Source of the DNA: Martelella sp. NC20
GTDB taxonomy: Bacteria; Pseudomonadota; Alphaproteobacteria; Rhizobiales; Rhizobiaceae
Direction of reading: 5' to 3'
Assembly: GCF_013459645.1 (NCBI RefSeq)
Contig: NZ_CP054861.1
Coordinates: 4,514,001 to 4,578,000, forward strand
DNA: 64,000 bases
Shown: positions 45,445-55,325 of the stretch, piece by piece
Numbering within the stretch: position 1 is the first letter of the stretch
How the letters are laid out: every line of letters starts with the position of its first letter
Notes under the pieces: model-generated
Seen by the model: the letters and a program-made list of their open reading frames with translations, nothing else
Told to the model about the DNA's origin: nothing
Databases searched by the model: none
Made by a program: the position numbers and the translations under genes

Positions 45445-46289
45445 GATATCGCCCCCAGTTCCTGCAACACCTCTGCCAGATCAACCCGCCAGTCCGGTCG
45501 CGCAAGGCCGAAGGCGGAAAGCGTCGTGCAATCGAGCCGCGAATTCAGCGGCCGCGCCGCCGGCGTCGGATAGGCCGATGTCAAAATGTCCGTGACCGTT
45601 ACGGACTTGCCCGCCAATTCGAAAATGGCGCGGGCGAAATCGGCCCAGCTCGTATCCGGCGCTCCGGAGAAATGATAGATGCCGGATTTTTCCGGGGCCT
45701 TCATCAGCTGTTCGGCGATCACCCGGCAGGCAAAGGCGATCGCGCGCGCCGAGGTCGGCCCGCCGATCTGATCGGCGACGATGTTCAGGCTGTCGCGGGT
45801 CTCGGCAAGCCGCAGCATGGTCTTGACGAAATTGCCGCCATGGGCGGAAAACACCCAGCTTGTTCTGAGCACCGCGAACGAGCCGCCGGCGCGCGCCACG
45901 AGCTGTTCTCCGGCAAGCTTGGTGCGGCCATAGGCGCCGAGCGGCGCGGTCGCGTCATCGGGCGAGAACGGTTTATCGCCAGTGCCGGCGAAAACATAAT
46001 CGGTCGAGATATGAACGAAGGGAATGCCGCGTTCGGCCGCCGCCCGCGCCATGGCGCCGGGCGCCGCGGCGTTGACGTTCAGCGCCGTTTCCTCGTCGCT
46101 TTCGGCCTTGTCGACGGCGGTATAGGCGGCGGCGTTGATCACGGCTGCCGGCTTGCGCTCCGCAATCGCTGCGGCACATGCGGCGGGATTGCCCAGATCG
46201 GCCTCCTGCCGCGACAGGAACACGGCGTCGGGCAGTATTTTCTTCAGCTCGGTCGCAACCTGGCCGGAGTGTCCGAAAACCAGGATCAT
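45441..46289 (-). CDS. rfbD: dTDP-4-dehydrorhamnose reductase
   Basis: A 282-residue RmlD, an SDR that reduces the 4-keto sugar to dTDP-L-rhamnose. N-terminal [18 protein letters not shown], and YGRTKLAGE with the catalytic Tyr/Lys are all present. ATG 46289 overlaps the rfbB stop by 4 bp and is the family start. Confidence 0.94.
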   Translation of the reverse strand: MILVFGHSGQVATELKKILPDAVFLSRQEADLGNPAACAAAIAERKPAAVINAAAYTAVDKAESDEETALNVNAAAPGAMARAAAERGIPFVHISTDYVFAGTGDKPFSPDDATAPLGAYGRTKLAGEQLVARAGGSFAVLRTSWVFSAHGGNFVKTMLRLAETRDSLNIVADQIGGPTSARAIAFACRVIAEQLMKAPEKSGIYHFSGAPDTSWADFARAIFELAGKSVTVTDILTSAYPTPAARPLNSRLDCTTLSAFGLARPDWRVDLAEVLQELGAIS

Positions 46290-47329
46290 GCCTTCACCCC
46301 GAGCCGCTCGCCGACGCCCTTCCGGCTCTGCAGCGCCCGCCACCACGCCTCATTGTCGAGATACCACTGAACGGTTTGGGCAAGCCCCTCCTCGACGCTG
46401 ACGGATGGCTGCCAGCCGAGTTCCGCGCCGATCCGGGACGGGTCGATCGCGTAGCGCAGATCGTGCCCCGGCCGGTCGCTCACGAAGGTGATGAGATCGG
46501 CATAGCTGCCGTTCTCGCGCGGCCGTTTGTCGTCGAGGATCGCGCAGATCGTGCGCACCAGTTCCAGATTGGTGCGCTCGTTGTTTCCGCCGACATTGTA
46601 GCTGCGGCCGACCCTGCCTTTGGTGATCACGGTCAAAAGCGCATCGGCATGGTCCTCGACATAGAGCCAGTCGCGCACATTCTCGCCCTTGCCGTAGACC
46701 GGGATGTCTCTGCCGGCGAGCGCATTGAGGATCACCACCGGGATCAGCTTTTCGGGGAAGTGATAGGGGCCGTAATTATTGGAACAGTTGGTGACCAGAA
46801 CCGGCAGGCCGTAGGTCTCGTGCCAGGCGCGGACCAGATGGTCCGACGCTGCCTTCGATGAGGAATAGGGCGAGCGCGGGTCGTAGGGCGTTTCCTCGGT
46901 GAACATGCCGTCGGGGCCGAGCGAGCCGAACACCTCATCCGTCGAGATATGGTGGAAGCGGAACCCCTCCGGCCGGCCGCGGGCGACCCAGTAGGCGCGC
47001 GCGGCCTCCAGCATGTTGTAGGTGCCGTTGATATTGGTCTCGATGAAGTCGCCAGGCCCGTCGATCGAGCGGTCGACATGGCTTTCGGCCGCCAGATGCA
47101 TGACCGCGTCGGGCTGATGCTTGGCGAACACCCGGTCGAGTGCTGCGCGATCGCGGATATCGGCCTGCTCGAAGGCATAAAGCGGACTGTCGGCAACGCT
47201 TGCGACATTATCAAGGCAGGCGGCATAGGTCAGCGCATCGAGATTGACGACGTCAAAGCCGCGCGCGACCGCGAGCCGCACGACGGCCGAACCGATAAAG
47301 CCTGCCCCACCCGTGACGAGGAGTTTCAT
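46286..47329 (-). CDS. rfbB: dTDP-glucose 4,6-dehydratase
   Basis: A 347-residue RmlB, an NAD-dependent extended SDR. GGAGFIG at 7-13, [18 protein letters not shown] and [15 protein letters not shown] give the full active-site set. It supplies the 4-keto-6-deoxy sugar to RfbC. Confidence 0.96.
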   Translation of the reverse strand: MKLLVTGGAGFIGSAVVRLAVARGFDVVNLDALTYAACLDNVASVADSPLYAFEQADIRDRAALDRVFAKHQPDAVMHLAAESHVDRSIDGPGDFIETNINGTYNMLEAARAYWVARGRPEGFRFHHISTDEVFGSLGPDGMFTEETPYDPRSPYSSSKAASDHLVRAWHETYGLPVLVTNCSNNYGPYHFPEKLIPVVILNALAGRDIPVYGKGENVRDWLYVEDHADALLTVITKGRVGRSYNVGGNNERTNLELVRTICAILDDKRPRENGSYADLITFVSDRPGHDLRYAIDPSRIGAELGWQPSVSVEEGLAQTVQWYLDNEAWWRALQSRKGVGERLGVKA

Positions 47330-47338
47330 GACTGGACC

Positions 47339-47896
47339 TCAATATGTGAAGGGGTTTGAAAATGCGCTGAAGGACGGCGCATCGCGGTCTTTGGCGGAGA
47401 CCACCGGATCGATATCCTTCAGCGGCCAGTCGATGCCGATATCGGGATCGTCGAAGCGTACGCTGCCGTCGCATTCCGGGGCATAATAATCAGAGCATTT
47501 GTAGATGATCTCGGTATCGGGCTCCAGCGTCATGAAGCCATGCAGGAAGCCTTCCGGGATCAGCAACTGCTTGCCATTGTCGAAGGAAAGCTCGACGCCA
47601 TACCATTGACCGAAGGTGGGCGAGCCCTTGCGGGCATCGACCGCGACATCGAAAAGCCGACCGCGCCCGCACCGCACCAGCTTCGCCTGCGCATGCGGCG
47701 GCGCCTGAAAATGCAAGCCGCGCACGGTGCCAACGGTCTTGGAGAGCGAATGATTGTCCTGCACGAAATCGATATCGACGCCTTTCTCGGCAAGCGCCTT
47801 GCGGTTCCAGCTCTCGCTGAAGAACCCGCGCTCGTCCCCGAAGCGGCGGGGAGTGAGGAGTAACAACCCCGGAATTTCGAGTTTCTGAATGTCCAT
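47339..47896 (-). CDS. rfbC: dTDP-4-dehydrorhamnose 3,5-epimerase
   Basis: A 185-residue RmlC cupin. FGDERGFFSESWN, the active-site His in VRGLHFQAPPHAQAKLVRC, and LIPEGFLHGFMTLEPDTEI are all conserved. ATG 47896 gives the standard length. First gene of the dTDP-rhamnose set; the product probably feeds the epimerase at 26829 or glycosyltransferases of the same island. Confidence 0.95.
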   Translation of the reverse strand: MDIQKLEIPGLLLLTPRRFGDERGFFSESWNRKALAEKGVDIDFVQDNHSLSKTVGTVRGLHFQAPPHAQAKLVRCGRGRLFDVAVDARKGSPTFGQWYGVELSFDNGKQLLIPEGFLHGFMTLEPDTEIIYKCSDYYAPECDGSVRFDDPDIGIDWPLKDIDPVVSAKDRDAPSFSAFSNPFTY

Positions 47897-48666
47897 GGCC
47901 CGCACCCCCGTCTCGCGTAAAATTCTTGTGCTTCCGATTACACGAGGCGGCGGCATGGGACAAGTTCAAGCTGGCGATCCCATCTGAGATTTTCAGTGCA
48001 AAAGCCGATCACAGTGGCGACGGAACAATCCAGCCGTGTGCAGCGCAGAAACGCGGCCACCTATCTCCCTTCGGTATTGAGAGCTGGAGGACAAGGGATG
48101 TACACTGTGGACGCTAGGAGGTTCGTGCCGCTGCCACTTCCGCCCGGTCGCGCATAGGCCAATGTTGGTGAGATCAAAACGGGAGGGGAGCCAGCCTGTT
48201 TTAGTCCTCACCTCTTTAGTTTAGCCCCGACTTTAGGCTTTGAATTTAGTCTCAGACTAGGCAACCCGCGCGGTGCCAAATACCCGCATGGCCAAGGGTG
48301 CCAGGAAGGACCCGCCGTTTTTATGCGGAAGGTCTATAGCCCCTTGCGGAGAGGGCAGATCGCCGAAGCAACTCGCCCTCGCGCACCCGTCCTTTTATCT
48401 CAGCCGCGGCAAGCTCGAATGGCAGAGCCACGCCAAAGTTCCATCGCGCCCGCTCTGGCGGGGTCCGCCCACATTCCAGCCGTCCACTCTACCGCAAGGT
48501 TTCCCTCAAAGCGGTCGCTCGCCCTATTTGGACTGGATGTCCCGCTTGGGGTGGAGAGCGGAGTGTCTGCATTTGGACGCGCCACCGCGTTGAGCGGACA
48601 TTGTCATGTGAAGCCTCTTAGCTGGTCAATGATGGGTGGCGAGCGAGGCCAGCCACCCTTTGTCTG
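47897..48666. other. Intergenic stretch between rfbC and the aldo/keto reductase
   Basis: About 770 bp. It should hold the rfbC promoter at its left end. The rest has several short open frames on both strands but none with recognisable family features or a good start site; a decayed insertion is possible. Confidence 0.45.
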
Positions 48667-49746
<1,080 letters not shown>

Positions 49747-49773
49747 TTAAGGCAATCGCTGTGGGATAGCGCC

Positions 49774-50655
49774 ATGACAGACTTGGACACTATTCGCGCT
49801 ATTGCGCTGCGCCATGCTGGCGCCCCTCACCCGGCGATGCCGCGGCTTCTTATCTATCGCGTCGACAATCCCAACGATGCCAGCGGCCTGATCTATCAGC
49901 CGTTGGTCTGCCTGGTTCTGCAGGGCCGCAAGCGCACGTTCATCGGCGATGGCGTGCTCGAATATGGCCCAAGCGAATGCATGGTGGTGGCTGCCGAACT
50001 GACGGCCATGGGACAGGTTTGCGAGGCCTCGACCGACGAGCCCTATCTGGCGCTCAATCTCTATCTCGACCCCGCCGTGATCTCGACGATCCTGCTCGAC
50101 ATGAACGGGCTTGCCGAGCCCGCCATCGGCTCAGGGTTCGGTGTCGCCAAGGCCGGGCCCGCCCTGCTCGATGCATGGTGCCGGCTCGCCGGCCTGCTCG
50201 ACCGGCCCGATGAGATACCGGTCCTCGCTACGCACCTCGAACATGAGCTGATATTCCGTCTGCTGATGGGGCCGCATGGGGCATTGCTGCGCCAGATTGC
50301 TGACGCGGACACAAGGCTATCCCATATCCGCCGGGCCATGGCCTTTGTTCGTGAACATTATGCCGAGCATATGAGCATCGAAGCCATGGCGGTGATCGCC
50401 GGCATGAGCGTATCGGTGTTTCATCGCCGTTTCAGGGCTGTGACCGGCGTAAGCCCACTGCAATACCAGAAGCATATCCGGCTGCACGAGGCGCGCCGGC
50501 GCCTCGTCACCGAACATGCCGAGGCCGCCACCGTGGGCTATGCCGTTGGCTATGAAAGTGCGTCCCAGTTCTCGCGCGAGTATAAAAGGCTGTTCGGCGC
50601 GCCACCGCGTCGCGACGCGGACTCCTTGCGGTCAATCGTCGAATCTGGTCCATAG
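49774..50655 (+). CDS. AraC-family transcriptional regulator
   Basis: A 293-residue protein: an AraC_N domain (about 20-165) and a double helix-turn-helix at about 190-285 (MSIEAMAVIAGMSVSVFHRRFRAVTG and AATVGYAVGYESASQFSREYKRLFG). Divergent from the aldo/keto reductase gene with a 135-bp gap, the common YqhC-like regulator/reductase pairing. Confidence 0.9.
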   Translation: MTDLDTIRAIALRHAGAPHPAMPRLLIYRVDNPNDASGLIYQPLVCLVLQGRKRTFIGDGVLEYGPSECMVVAAELTAMGQVCEASTDEPYLALNLYLDPAVISTILLDMNGLAEPAIGSGFGVAKAGPALLDAWCRLAGLLDRPDEIPVLATHLEHELIFRLLMGPHGALLRQIADADTRLSHIRRAMAFVREHYAEHMSIEAMAVIAGMSVSVFHRRFRAVTGVSPLQYQKHIRLHEARRRLVTEHAEAATVGYAVGYESASQFSREYKRLFGAPPRRDADSLRSIVESGP

Positions 50656-50820
50656 CCCGGCAGCATCTCGTTCGCAGACGACGGCAGCTTACGGGAGTTT
50701 GCGCGCATGTTGCGAACGGCCGATTGAGCGTCGGAAGCTGCTATAGAAGCATTTGTCGATGATGGCAGCTATTTGATTGTCCAACTCCAAGACCGGCCGG
50801 CCGGCAAACAGCCTTTCGGC

Positions 50821-51510
50821 TTATAGTCTGCTAACCACGGCAAGCGGCACCACCATCGGCGTCATGCGCCCGAACAGATCGACCTCGATCACGACATCAC
50901 CCCTGCCCGTGGTGTTGGGCGTCGTCACCGTTCCCACCTGCCCGGCGAAGATCCCGTCTTCGATCTTTACCCGGTCTCCGGCAGCGACCCGGACATCGCT
51001 CTGCCGGTCATAGTCGAAGGCGCCATTGTCGGCCTTGCGCATCAGCGCTGCGACGGCATCGGCCGGGATGGCATAGGGCGTCTCCCAGCCGCCGAGGATC
51101 GCCGTCACATGTTCCTGCCGCAACAGCCCCCGCAGAGCCTTCGCCGTGCTGACGAAGCGGACGAGGACATAGCCGGTCATCAGCACCTCGTCCTGCGGCG
51201 GCAGCATCCTGCCGCGCCGCCTGCGTCGCTTGCCCCGGCGCATCGGCGCCAGAGCCTCGGCTCCGATCGCCTTCAGCGCAGCCTCGGTTGCCTGCTCGTG
51301 ACCCGGATGAACCGCTGCCACATACCAGCATGCCGTCTCGCTTGCTGTGTTGGCGGCAAGCGCGCCATCTTCGTCCTGCCGGATGCGCCGGATCGTGTCG
51401 TCGCGTTGCATCCTGCGCAGGCTGCGTTCGCCCAGTTCCGCTTCGAGCCCGTCCCTTGCCGCTGCCCCTGCGTCTGCCGTCATCCCAGTCGTCATCATTG
51501 CCACCATCAT
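50821..51510 (-). CDS. NusG-like transcription elongation/antitermination factor
   Basis: A 229-residue NusG paralogue: an extra N-terminal segment of about 60 residues, an NGN domain (about 61-155; WYVAAVHPGHEQATEAALK, MTGYVLVRF) and a KOW domain (about 175-210; GDRVKIEDGIFAGQVGTV). It overlaps the phage-like gene before it by 4 bp and is the last gene of that early operon, so it belongs to the mobile module and not to the polysaccharide operon. It may let polymerase run through terminators in the element. It is too diverged to be the housekeeping NusG. Confidence 0.82.
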   Translation of the reverse strand: MMVAMMTTGMTADAGAAARDGLEAELGERSLRRMQRDDTIRRIRQDEDGALAANTASETACWYVAAVHPGHEQATEAALKAIGAEALAPMRRGKRRRRRGRMLPPQDEVLMTGYVLVRFVSTAKALRGLLRQEHVTAILGGWETPYAIPADAVAALMRKADNGAFDYDRQSDVRVAAGDRVKIEDGIFAGQVGTVTTPNTTGRGDVVIEVDLFGRMTPMVVPLAVVSRL

Positions 51511-52241
51511 CGTGCTGCCGCCTCGCCCTGCCGGATCCGCTGTATTTTCCCGAAGAAACCCGTCAGTGCCGCCTCAGGCGTTTTTCCCGGCGGGAAGTAG
51601 ATCCATTGCGCCCGCCCGGGATCCGGAAGCCACGGAAAGCACCGGGCGTCATGTTCGGCCTGCCAGGCCAGCCACAGATCGCTGCCGACACGCACCTGCT
51701 CGAAGTCCGCACCGGCAAGCACCGTCTCCGCCGTCACCCGCACGCCCCTGCCCGGATGGTGCAGCGCCTGCTCGTGCATGGCATTCACCGACGGCCAGCC
51801 CATCTTCTGCATCCGCTCATGCTGGAGTGTCTTGCGGTCCGACCGGCCTGCGGCAATCTCATGCTCCTGGAACCGCGTCAGCGGCGGCAGCTTCATGGCA
51901 GGCTCGCCAAGCCGGATGAAGCGTTCGGCCATCCACGCCTTGCCGAAGGTCGCGGCAATGGCCGGGCCGGTTGCCGGGGCTTCCATGCCCACGGGCACAT
52001 CCTGCCAGCGCTTGTCCCTGAGATAGGTGCTGGCGGCAAACTTCACCGCCCTGCCCTTCAGCGCAGCAAGGGTGAGGAAGGCCGGCAGCAGGGTGGATGC
52101 CCTCTCCCGGTCTTCCGTGGTCATCGCCTGCCATTCGGCAAAGGCCCGCTCGTCGCTGTCATCGCCGAAGGTCGGCCATTGCCGGTAGAACTTCAGGAAG
52201 GACTTTCGCACCGTCCTGCGGTCTTCGCTCTCAGTGGTCAT
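51507..52241 (-). CDS. Phage-like hypothetical protein, 244 aa
   Basis: Not recognised. The protein is soluble and Trp-rich in its last third (WLAWQAEHDARCFPWLPDPGRAQWIYFPPG). FLKFYRQWPTFGD at the start and LKGRAVKFAASTYLRDKRWQDV around residue 65 resemble regions of phage replication proteins. It overlaps both neighbours (11 and 4 bp), so it is part of a tightly coupled operon. Confidence 0.6.
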   Translation of the reverse strand: MTTESEDRRTVRKSFLKFYRQWPTFGDDSDERAFAEWQAMTTEDRERASTLLPAFLTLAALKGRAVKFAASTYLRDKRWQDVPVGMEAPATGPAIAATFGKAWMAERFIRLGEPAMKLPPLTRFQEHEIAAGRSDRKTLQHERMQKMGWPSVNAMHEQALHHPGRGVRVTAETVLAGADFEQVRVGSDLWLAWQAEHDARCFPWLPDPGRAQWIYFPPGKTPEAALTGFFGKIQRIRQGEAAAR

Positions 52242-52788
52242 CGCACTCTCCCGTGGTTGGCATTGCCCGCTTTGCGGCGTCCGCCATCAATGCCCTGACG
52301 GCTGCGACCTTCTCCCGGCGGCGCTGCTGCTCTTCCGGAGAGATGGGTCTCGAAAGCCGCCTTCGTTCCTCGATGCCCTTCAGCCGATCGCGCTCGATCC
52401 GCAGCATCTCCCGGTCATGGCGGGCGGCATCATCGATCAGGGCGGAGAGTTCGGCCGGCTTCGGCAGGAACGAGCGGAAGCGCTCATAGCGGCCAAGCCT
52501 GAGGTTTGTGAACACCCGGCGCATGGCGGCGACCGGCTTGTCGCGCAGCACGCTGGCATAAAGCTCCGCGGCCATCTCCGGGTCGATGCTGTCGGGCACC
52601 GTGAAGCCGCACTGCATCAGCGAGGACAGCATCAGATCCGAGCGATGCTCGCCTGCCGGTTCAAGGGCCGCTTCGTGGGCTGCCATGCGCCGTCCAGTCC
52701 GATCTGCCGATGTCGATGTCGACGTCGACGTCGACGTCGATGTCGATGATGTCTGTCTCCCGGTTACCAATGTCGTCACTGTTGCCAT
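52231..52788 (-). CDS. Possible helicase-loader-like phage protein
   Basis: A 185-residue protein. From about residue 35 on, MQCGFTVPDSIDPEMAAELYASVL and LRLGRYERFRSFLPKPAELSALI resemble the N-terminal domain of G39P-type loader/inhibitor proteins, followed by a charged helical tail. GAGG eight bases before ATG 52788 supports this start, which makes an ST-dipeptide tract at residues 14-27 encoded by a hexamer repeat. A later ATG at 52686 would omit the tract. Overlaps the replication gene by up to 128 bp. Confidence 0.6.
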   Translation of the reverse strand: MATVTTLVTGRQTSSTSTSTSTSTSTSADRTGRRMAAHEAALEPAGEHRSDLMLSSLMQCGFTVPDSIDPEMAAELYASVLRDKPVAAMRRVFTNLRLGRYERFRSFLPKPAELSALIDDAARHDREMLRIERDRLKGIEERRRLSRPISPEEQQRRREKVAAVRALMADAAKRAMPTTGECDDH

Positions 52789-53779
52789 TGTCGTGCCTCA
52801 TGCGTTTGTCGAGGGATGCCTGCACCCGCCTGTTGTGTTCCCGGATCTGTTCGGAGCGAGATGTGCCTGAAGGCCATGGCGGCGATCTGGCCTGCGATGG
52901 TGAGGACGCGGCCGGCCTGTCGGTCCAGCGGTCCTGGTTGAGCCATGTCGAGAGATTGCACCATGGCCGGTCGTCGCGCTTGGCGACGTAGCGCCTCAGC
53001 CCGTCCATGATCGTGTCGAGGTCCGCCCGCTGCCTTGCAGAGGCCCATGCCTTCAACGCCGTCTTGCGGGCCACCTTCTGCGGGTAGAGCGGCCAGACAT
53101 CGGCATCGAACTCCGCCGTCAGCCCGGTGATGTCGCCACCGCTCCGGCGGGAGCGGCTCTTGCCGGTGCTGGCTGCCACCCCTGCCCCCTCCGGCTCCCG
53201 TCCCGGTTCTGCTCCGAGGTCTGCCCCGAGGTCAGGGTTGGGACCGGTATCCGGTTCTGCTGGAAACAGACCCGTCTCCGTCTCGACGGGGGGATTTTTC
53301 TTTTGGGCCCCTTTAGGGGCCTTTTCTTTAAGGGGGGAATTTTTCTGTTGGGGGGTGTGGGGGGAAGTGTCTTTTTGTGCTGCACCGTAACGCGTTACGT
53401 CACCCGTAACGCCGCGTGACGCTTCGTTATGGTCGAAGGCGTCGGCAATATCGGCCCGATCTGCGGTTTCGCCCGCATTGTCAGGGCCTGTGCCATTTTC
53501 CTCGTCTTCCGCTCCCCCGTCACGCGTTACGTCACGCGTTATGCCTGCGTTACGCCCTGAAGCAGGTTTTGCCGCCCGTCTTGCCCGATAGCGGGCCTGC
53601 CGTCTGGCCGCAGCGGAACGACCGCCATGGCCTTCATTCGCCATGTCGTCATCCATCTCGACGGTCACCGGCACGAACACAGGTTCGCGCTCGGAAAGCG
53701 CCGCAGCCGTCCGTCCGATCAGATCGGCGTCGACGCCTGCCCGCACCATATCGGCTATCAGGGCGGCAACCTCACACAT
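52661..53779 (-). CDS. Phage replication initiator-like protein
   Basis: A 372-residue protein with long disordered parts. The clear fold is at about 225-290: FDADVWPLYPQKVARKTALK then PWCNLSTWLNQDRWTD, a pattern found at the C-terminal side of phage RepO/DnaT-like replication proteins. The C-terminus ends in an alternating Asp-Val/Ile tract encoded by the hexamer repeat. Starts inside the stop codon of the gene before it. Role in loading the host helicase is inferred. Confidence 0.6.
   Translation of the reverse strand: MCEVAALIADMVRAGVDADLIGRTAAALSEREPVFVPVTVEMDDDMANEGHGGRSAAARRQARYRARRAAKPASGRNAGITRDVTRDGGAEDEENGTGPDNAGETADRADIADAFDHNEASRGVTGDVTRYGAAQKDTSPHTPQQKNSPLKEKAPKGAQKKNPPVETETGLFPAEPDTGPNPDLGADLGAEPGREPEGAGVAASTGKSRSRRSGGDITGLTAEFDADVWPLYPQKVARKTALKAWASARQRADLDTIMDGLRRYVAKRDDRPWCNLSTWLNQDRWTDRPAASSPSQARSPPWPSGTSRSEQIREHNRRVQASLDKRMRHDNGNSDDIGNRETDIIDIDVDVDVDIDIGRSDWTAHGSPRSGP
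52709..52753. repeat. GAYGTC hexamer repeat in the overlap of two genes
   Basis: Six uninterrupted hexamers (gatgtc or gacgtc) at 52709-52744 followed by gatgatgtc. One frame of the minus strand encodes Asp-Val/Asp-Ile alternation in the replication protein; the next frame encodes Ser-Thr alternation in the loader-like protein. Copy changes keep both frames. Confidence 0.85.
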
Positions 53780-54546
53780 CAGCCGAGTTCCCGCTCGATC
53801 CGCTTGCCGATCCGGGCAATGTCGTCGGCCTTGCGCGACAGGTCCATCGCCATTTTCAGCAGCCGGTCATGCTCTTCGCAATGCGCCTTGCGGGCCGCCA
53901 TGAAGCCGGAGTGCAACCGATCGAAGCCCTCCTTCTCGGCCGTATATTCGTCGAGCAGCGGATTGCTGCCTTCCGGACCGAAGAAGGCCTCGCGGACCTC
54001 GCTAACCCATGCCCGGGGCACATTCAGATCCCGGGCAAGCGTGGTATCCGTCCAGGATCCGCGATAGCCGCGGTCGCCATAGACGTCGTCCAGCTTCTCG
54101 GTGATGATCCGCCGGTCCTCACGGTCCATCGCCGGCGGCGGATCGGCCTGCGGTGCAGTCGTGGGAGCTTCGGTGGGTGCGGGAGCTGCGGCTGCGGCTG
54201 CCGTCGTCCTGACGGCAAGTGCCTTTGCTGTCGCCGCTGCCTTTCGCGGCTTTGCTGCTGCCATGGTCTGTCCTTTCATGCGGTTTCGGGTGGAAGTGTT
54301 TCGCCGGCAGGCCGGGCACCGGTCGTCGGCCGGTGTGGCGCCGACGGTCCAGCCGCCGGCGCGAAAGTGGTCCGTGACGGCCTCGGGTGGCCCCTGCCGG
54401 AGCGCGGCGCTGAGGATCGCGTAGCCGCTGGCCTCGCAGCAGCCGCAGACGATCCGCAGCGCTGTGGCCATGCCGGCAGCGTGCGCGACGGTCGCGCGCT
54501 CGAAGTGGCGGGCCGGTGCGTTTGTGGTTCTTCCCGTGGTGCTCAT
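53779..54546 (-). CDS. Phage-like protein, possible two-part fusion
   Basis: A 255-residue frame with two distinct parts. Residues 1-80 carry two CxxC pairs (CGCC and CPAC), like a zinc ribbon. After an Ala/Thr-rich linker, residues 125-250 form a helical domain (RRIITEKLDDVYGD, LNVPRAWVSEVREAFFG) like the stand-alone phage proteins of Rhizobiales that look DNA-binding. AGGA precedes an internal ATG at about 54264, so two products may be made from one frame. Overlaps the gene before it by 4 bp. Confidence 0.55.
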   Translation of the reverse strand: MSTTGRTTNAPARHFERATVAHAAGMATALRIVCGCCEASGYAILSAALRQGPPEAVTDHFRAGGWTVGATPADDRCPACRRNTSTRNRMKGQTMAAAKPRKAAATAKALAVRTTAAAAAAPAPTEAPTTAPQADPPPAMDREDRRIITEKLDDVYGDRGYRGSWTDTTLARDLNVPRAWVSEVREAFFGPEGSNPLLDEYTAEKEGFDRLHSGFMAARKAHCEEHDRLLKMAMDLSRKADDIARIGKRIERELG

Positions 54547-55325
54547 GCTGTGGTCTCCCGCAGAATTTCCTCGGCATATCCGCCCCATTGGATGGCCATG
54601 GCGCGCGCAATCCCCGGATATGTCCGGGAGCGCAGCCGCCAGCGGTCCGCCCCGGGCGGGGCACGGTGAACGATCGACCAGCGCCTGTGTTCATCCGTGC
54701 CGGGTTTTGGCGGGATCAGCCTGTCGGTCGGCGTCAGTTTCGGCAGGGAGCGCAGATAGAGCGCGGTCGCCTTGAAGGCCCTGTCGCCGAACCACCACGG
54801 CTGCACCGTCTGTGCCGGCGGCGCATAGCCTTCAATCCGGGCCCTGGCATGCCGGTGCATCACCGGGTTCTCGACCGCGACCCGCTCCACCGGCGCATTC
54901 CAGCAGGCCGCAAACAGCGCCGCACCCTCATCCAGAAGCCGCCACATGATCACGCGGCGGGCATCGGTATCGAGCGACGGCCATGCCTGCTTCTCTTCCG
55001 CCGTTGTCTCCGCCGGCGGATTGGTCGGTGGACCGGAGAGCCAGCGAACCCCGCTGTTGCAAAGCCGGGTGCACGGCGGATGCATCACCGCCAGCAGATC
55101 CCAGCCGTCATTCAGGATCTCACGGATATCGCAGATCATGTGGCGGTTGCTGCCGTCTTCTGCCGGCAGCAGATCGCAGGACCAGACATCATGACCGAGA
55201 GCGGCAAAGGCCCGGCGCACCACGCCCGAGGTCTCGCAGCCAATCAGGATCCGCATCGGCGAAGAAGAATGCAGGACGGGCGAGGTTACGGCAGAAGCCG
55301 GCCCCGTCTCGGTTGCCATCACCAT
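54543..55325 (-). CDS. Phage DNA (cytosine) methyltransferase-like protein
   Basis: A 260-residue protein. ILIGCETSGVVRRAFAALGHDVWSCDLLP is a SAM-binding start like that of C5-cytosine methyltransferases, and HPPCT stands where PCQ is expected. The rest of the C5-MTase motifs are weak, so activity is uncertain. AGAGGA before ATG 55325 sets the start; it overlaps the GcrA-like gene. Common in rhizobial prophages next to GcrA-like genes. Confidence 0.6.
   Translation of the reverse strand: MVMATETGPASAVTSPVLHSSSPMRILIGCETSGVVRRAFAALGHDVWSCDLLPAEDGSNRHMICDIREILNDGWDLLAVMHPPCTRLCNSGVRWLSGPPTNPPAETTAEEKQAWPSLDTDARRVIMWRLLDEGAALFAACWNAPVERVAVENPVMHRHARARIEGYAPPAQTVQPWWFGDRAFKATALYLRSLPKLTPTDRLIPPKPGTDEHRRWSIVHRAPPGADRWRLRSRTYPGIARAMAIQWGGYAEEILRETTA

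Noticed and set aside
50821..51510. NusG paralogue as an RfaH/UpxY-like partner of the polysaccharide operon
   Set aside because: It is the last gene of the phage-like operon, with 4-bp overlap, and lies more than 7 kb from the leg promoter with no ops element seen. Kept as an element function.
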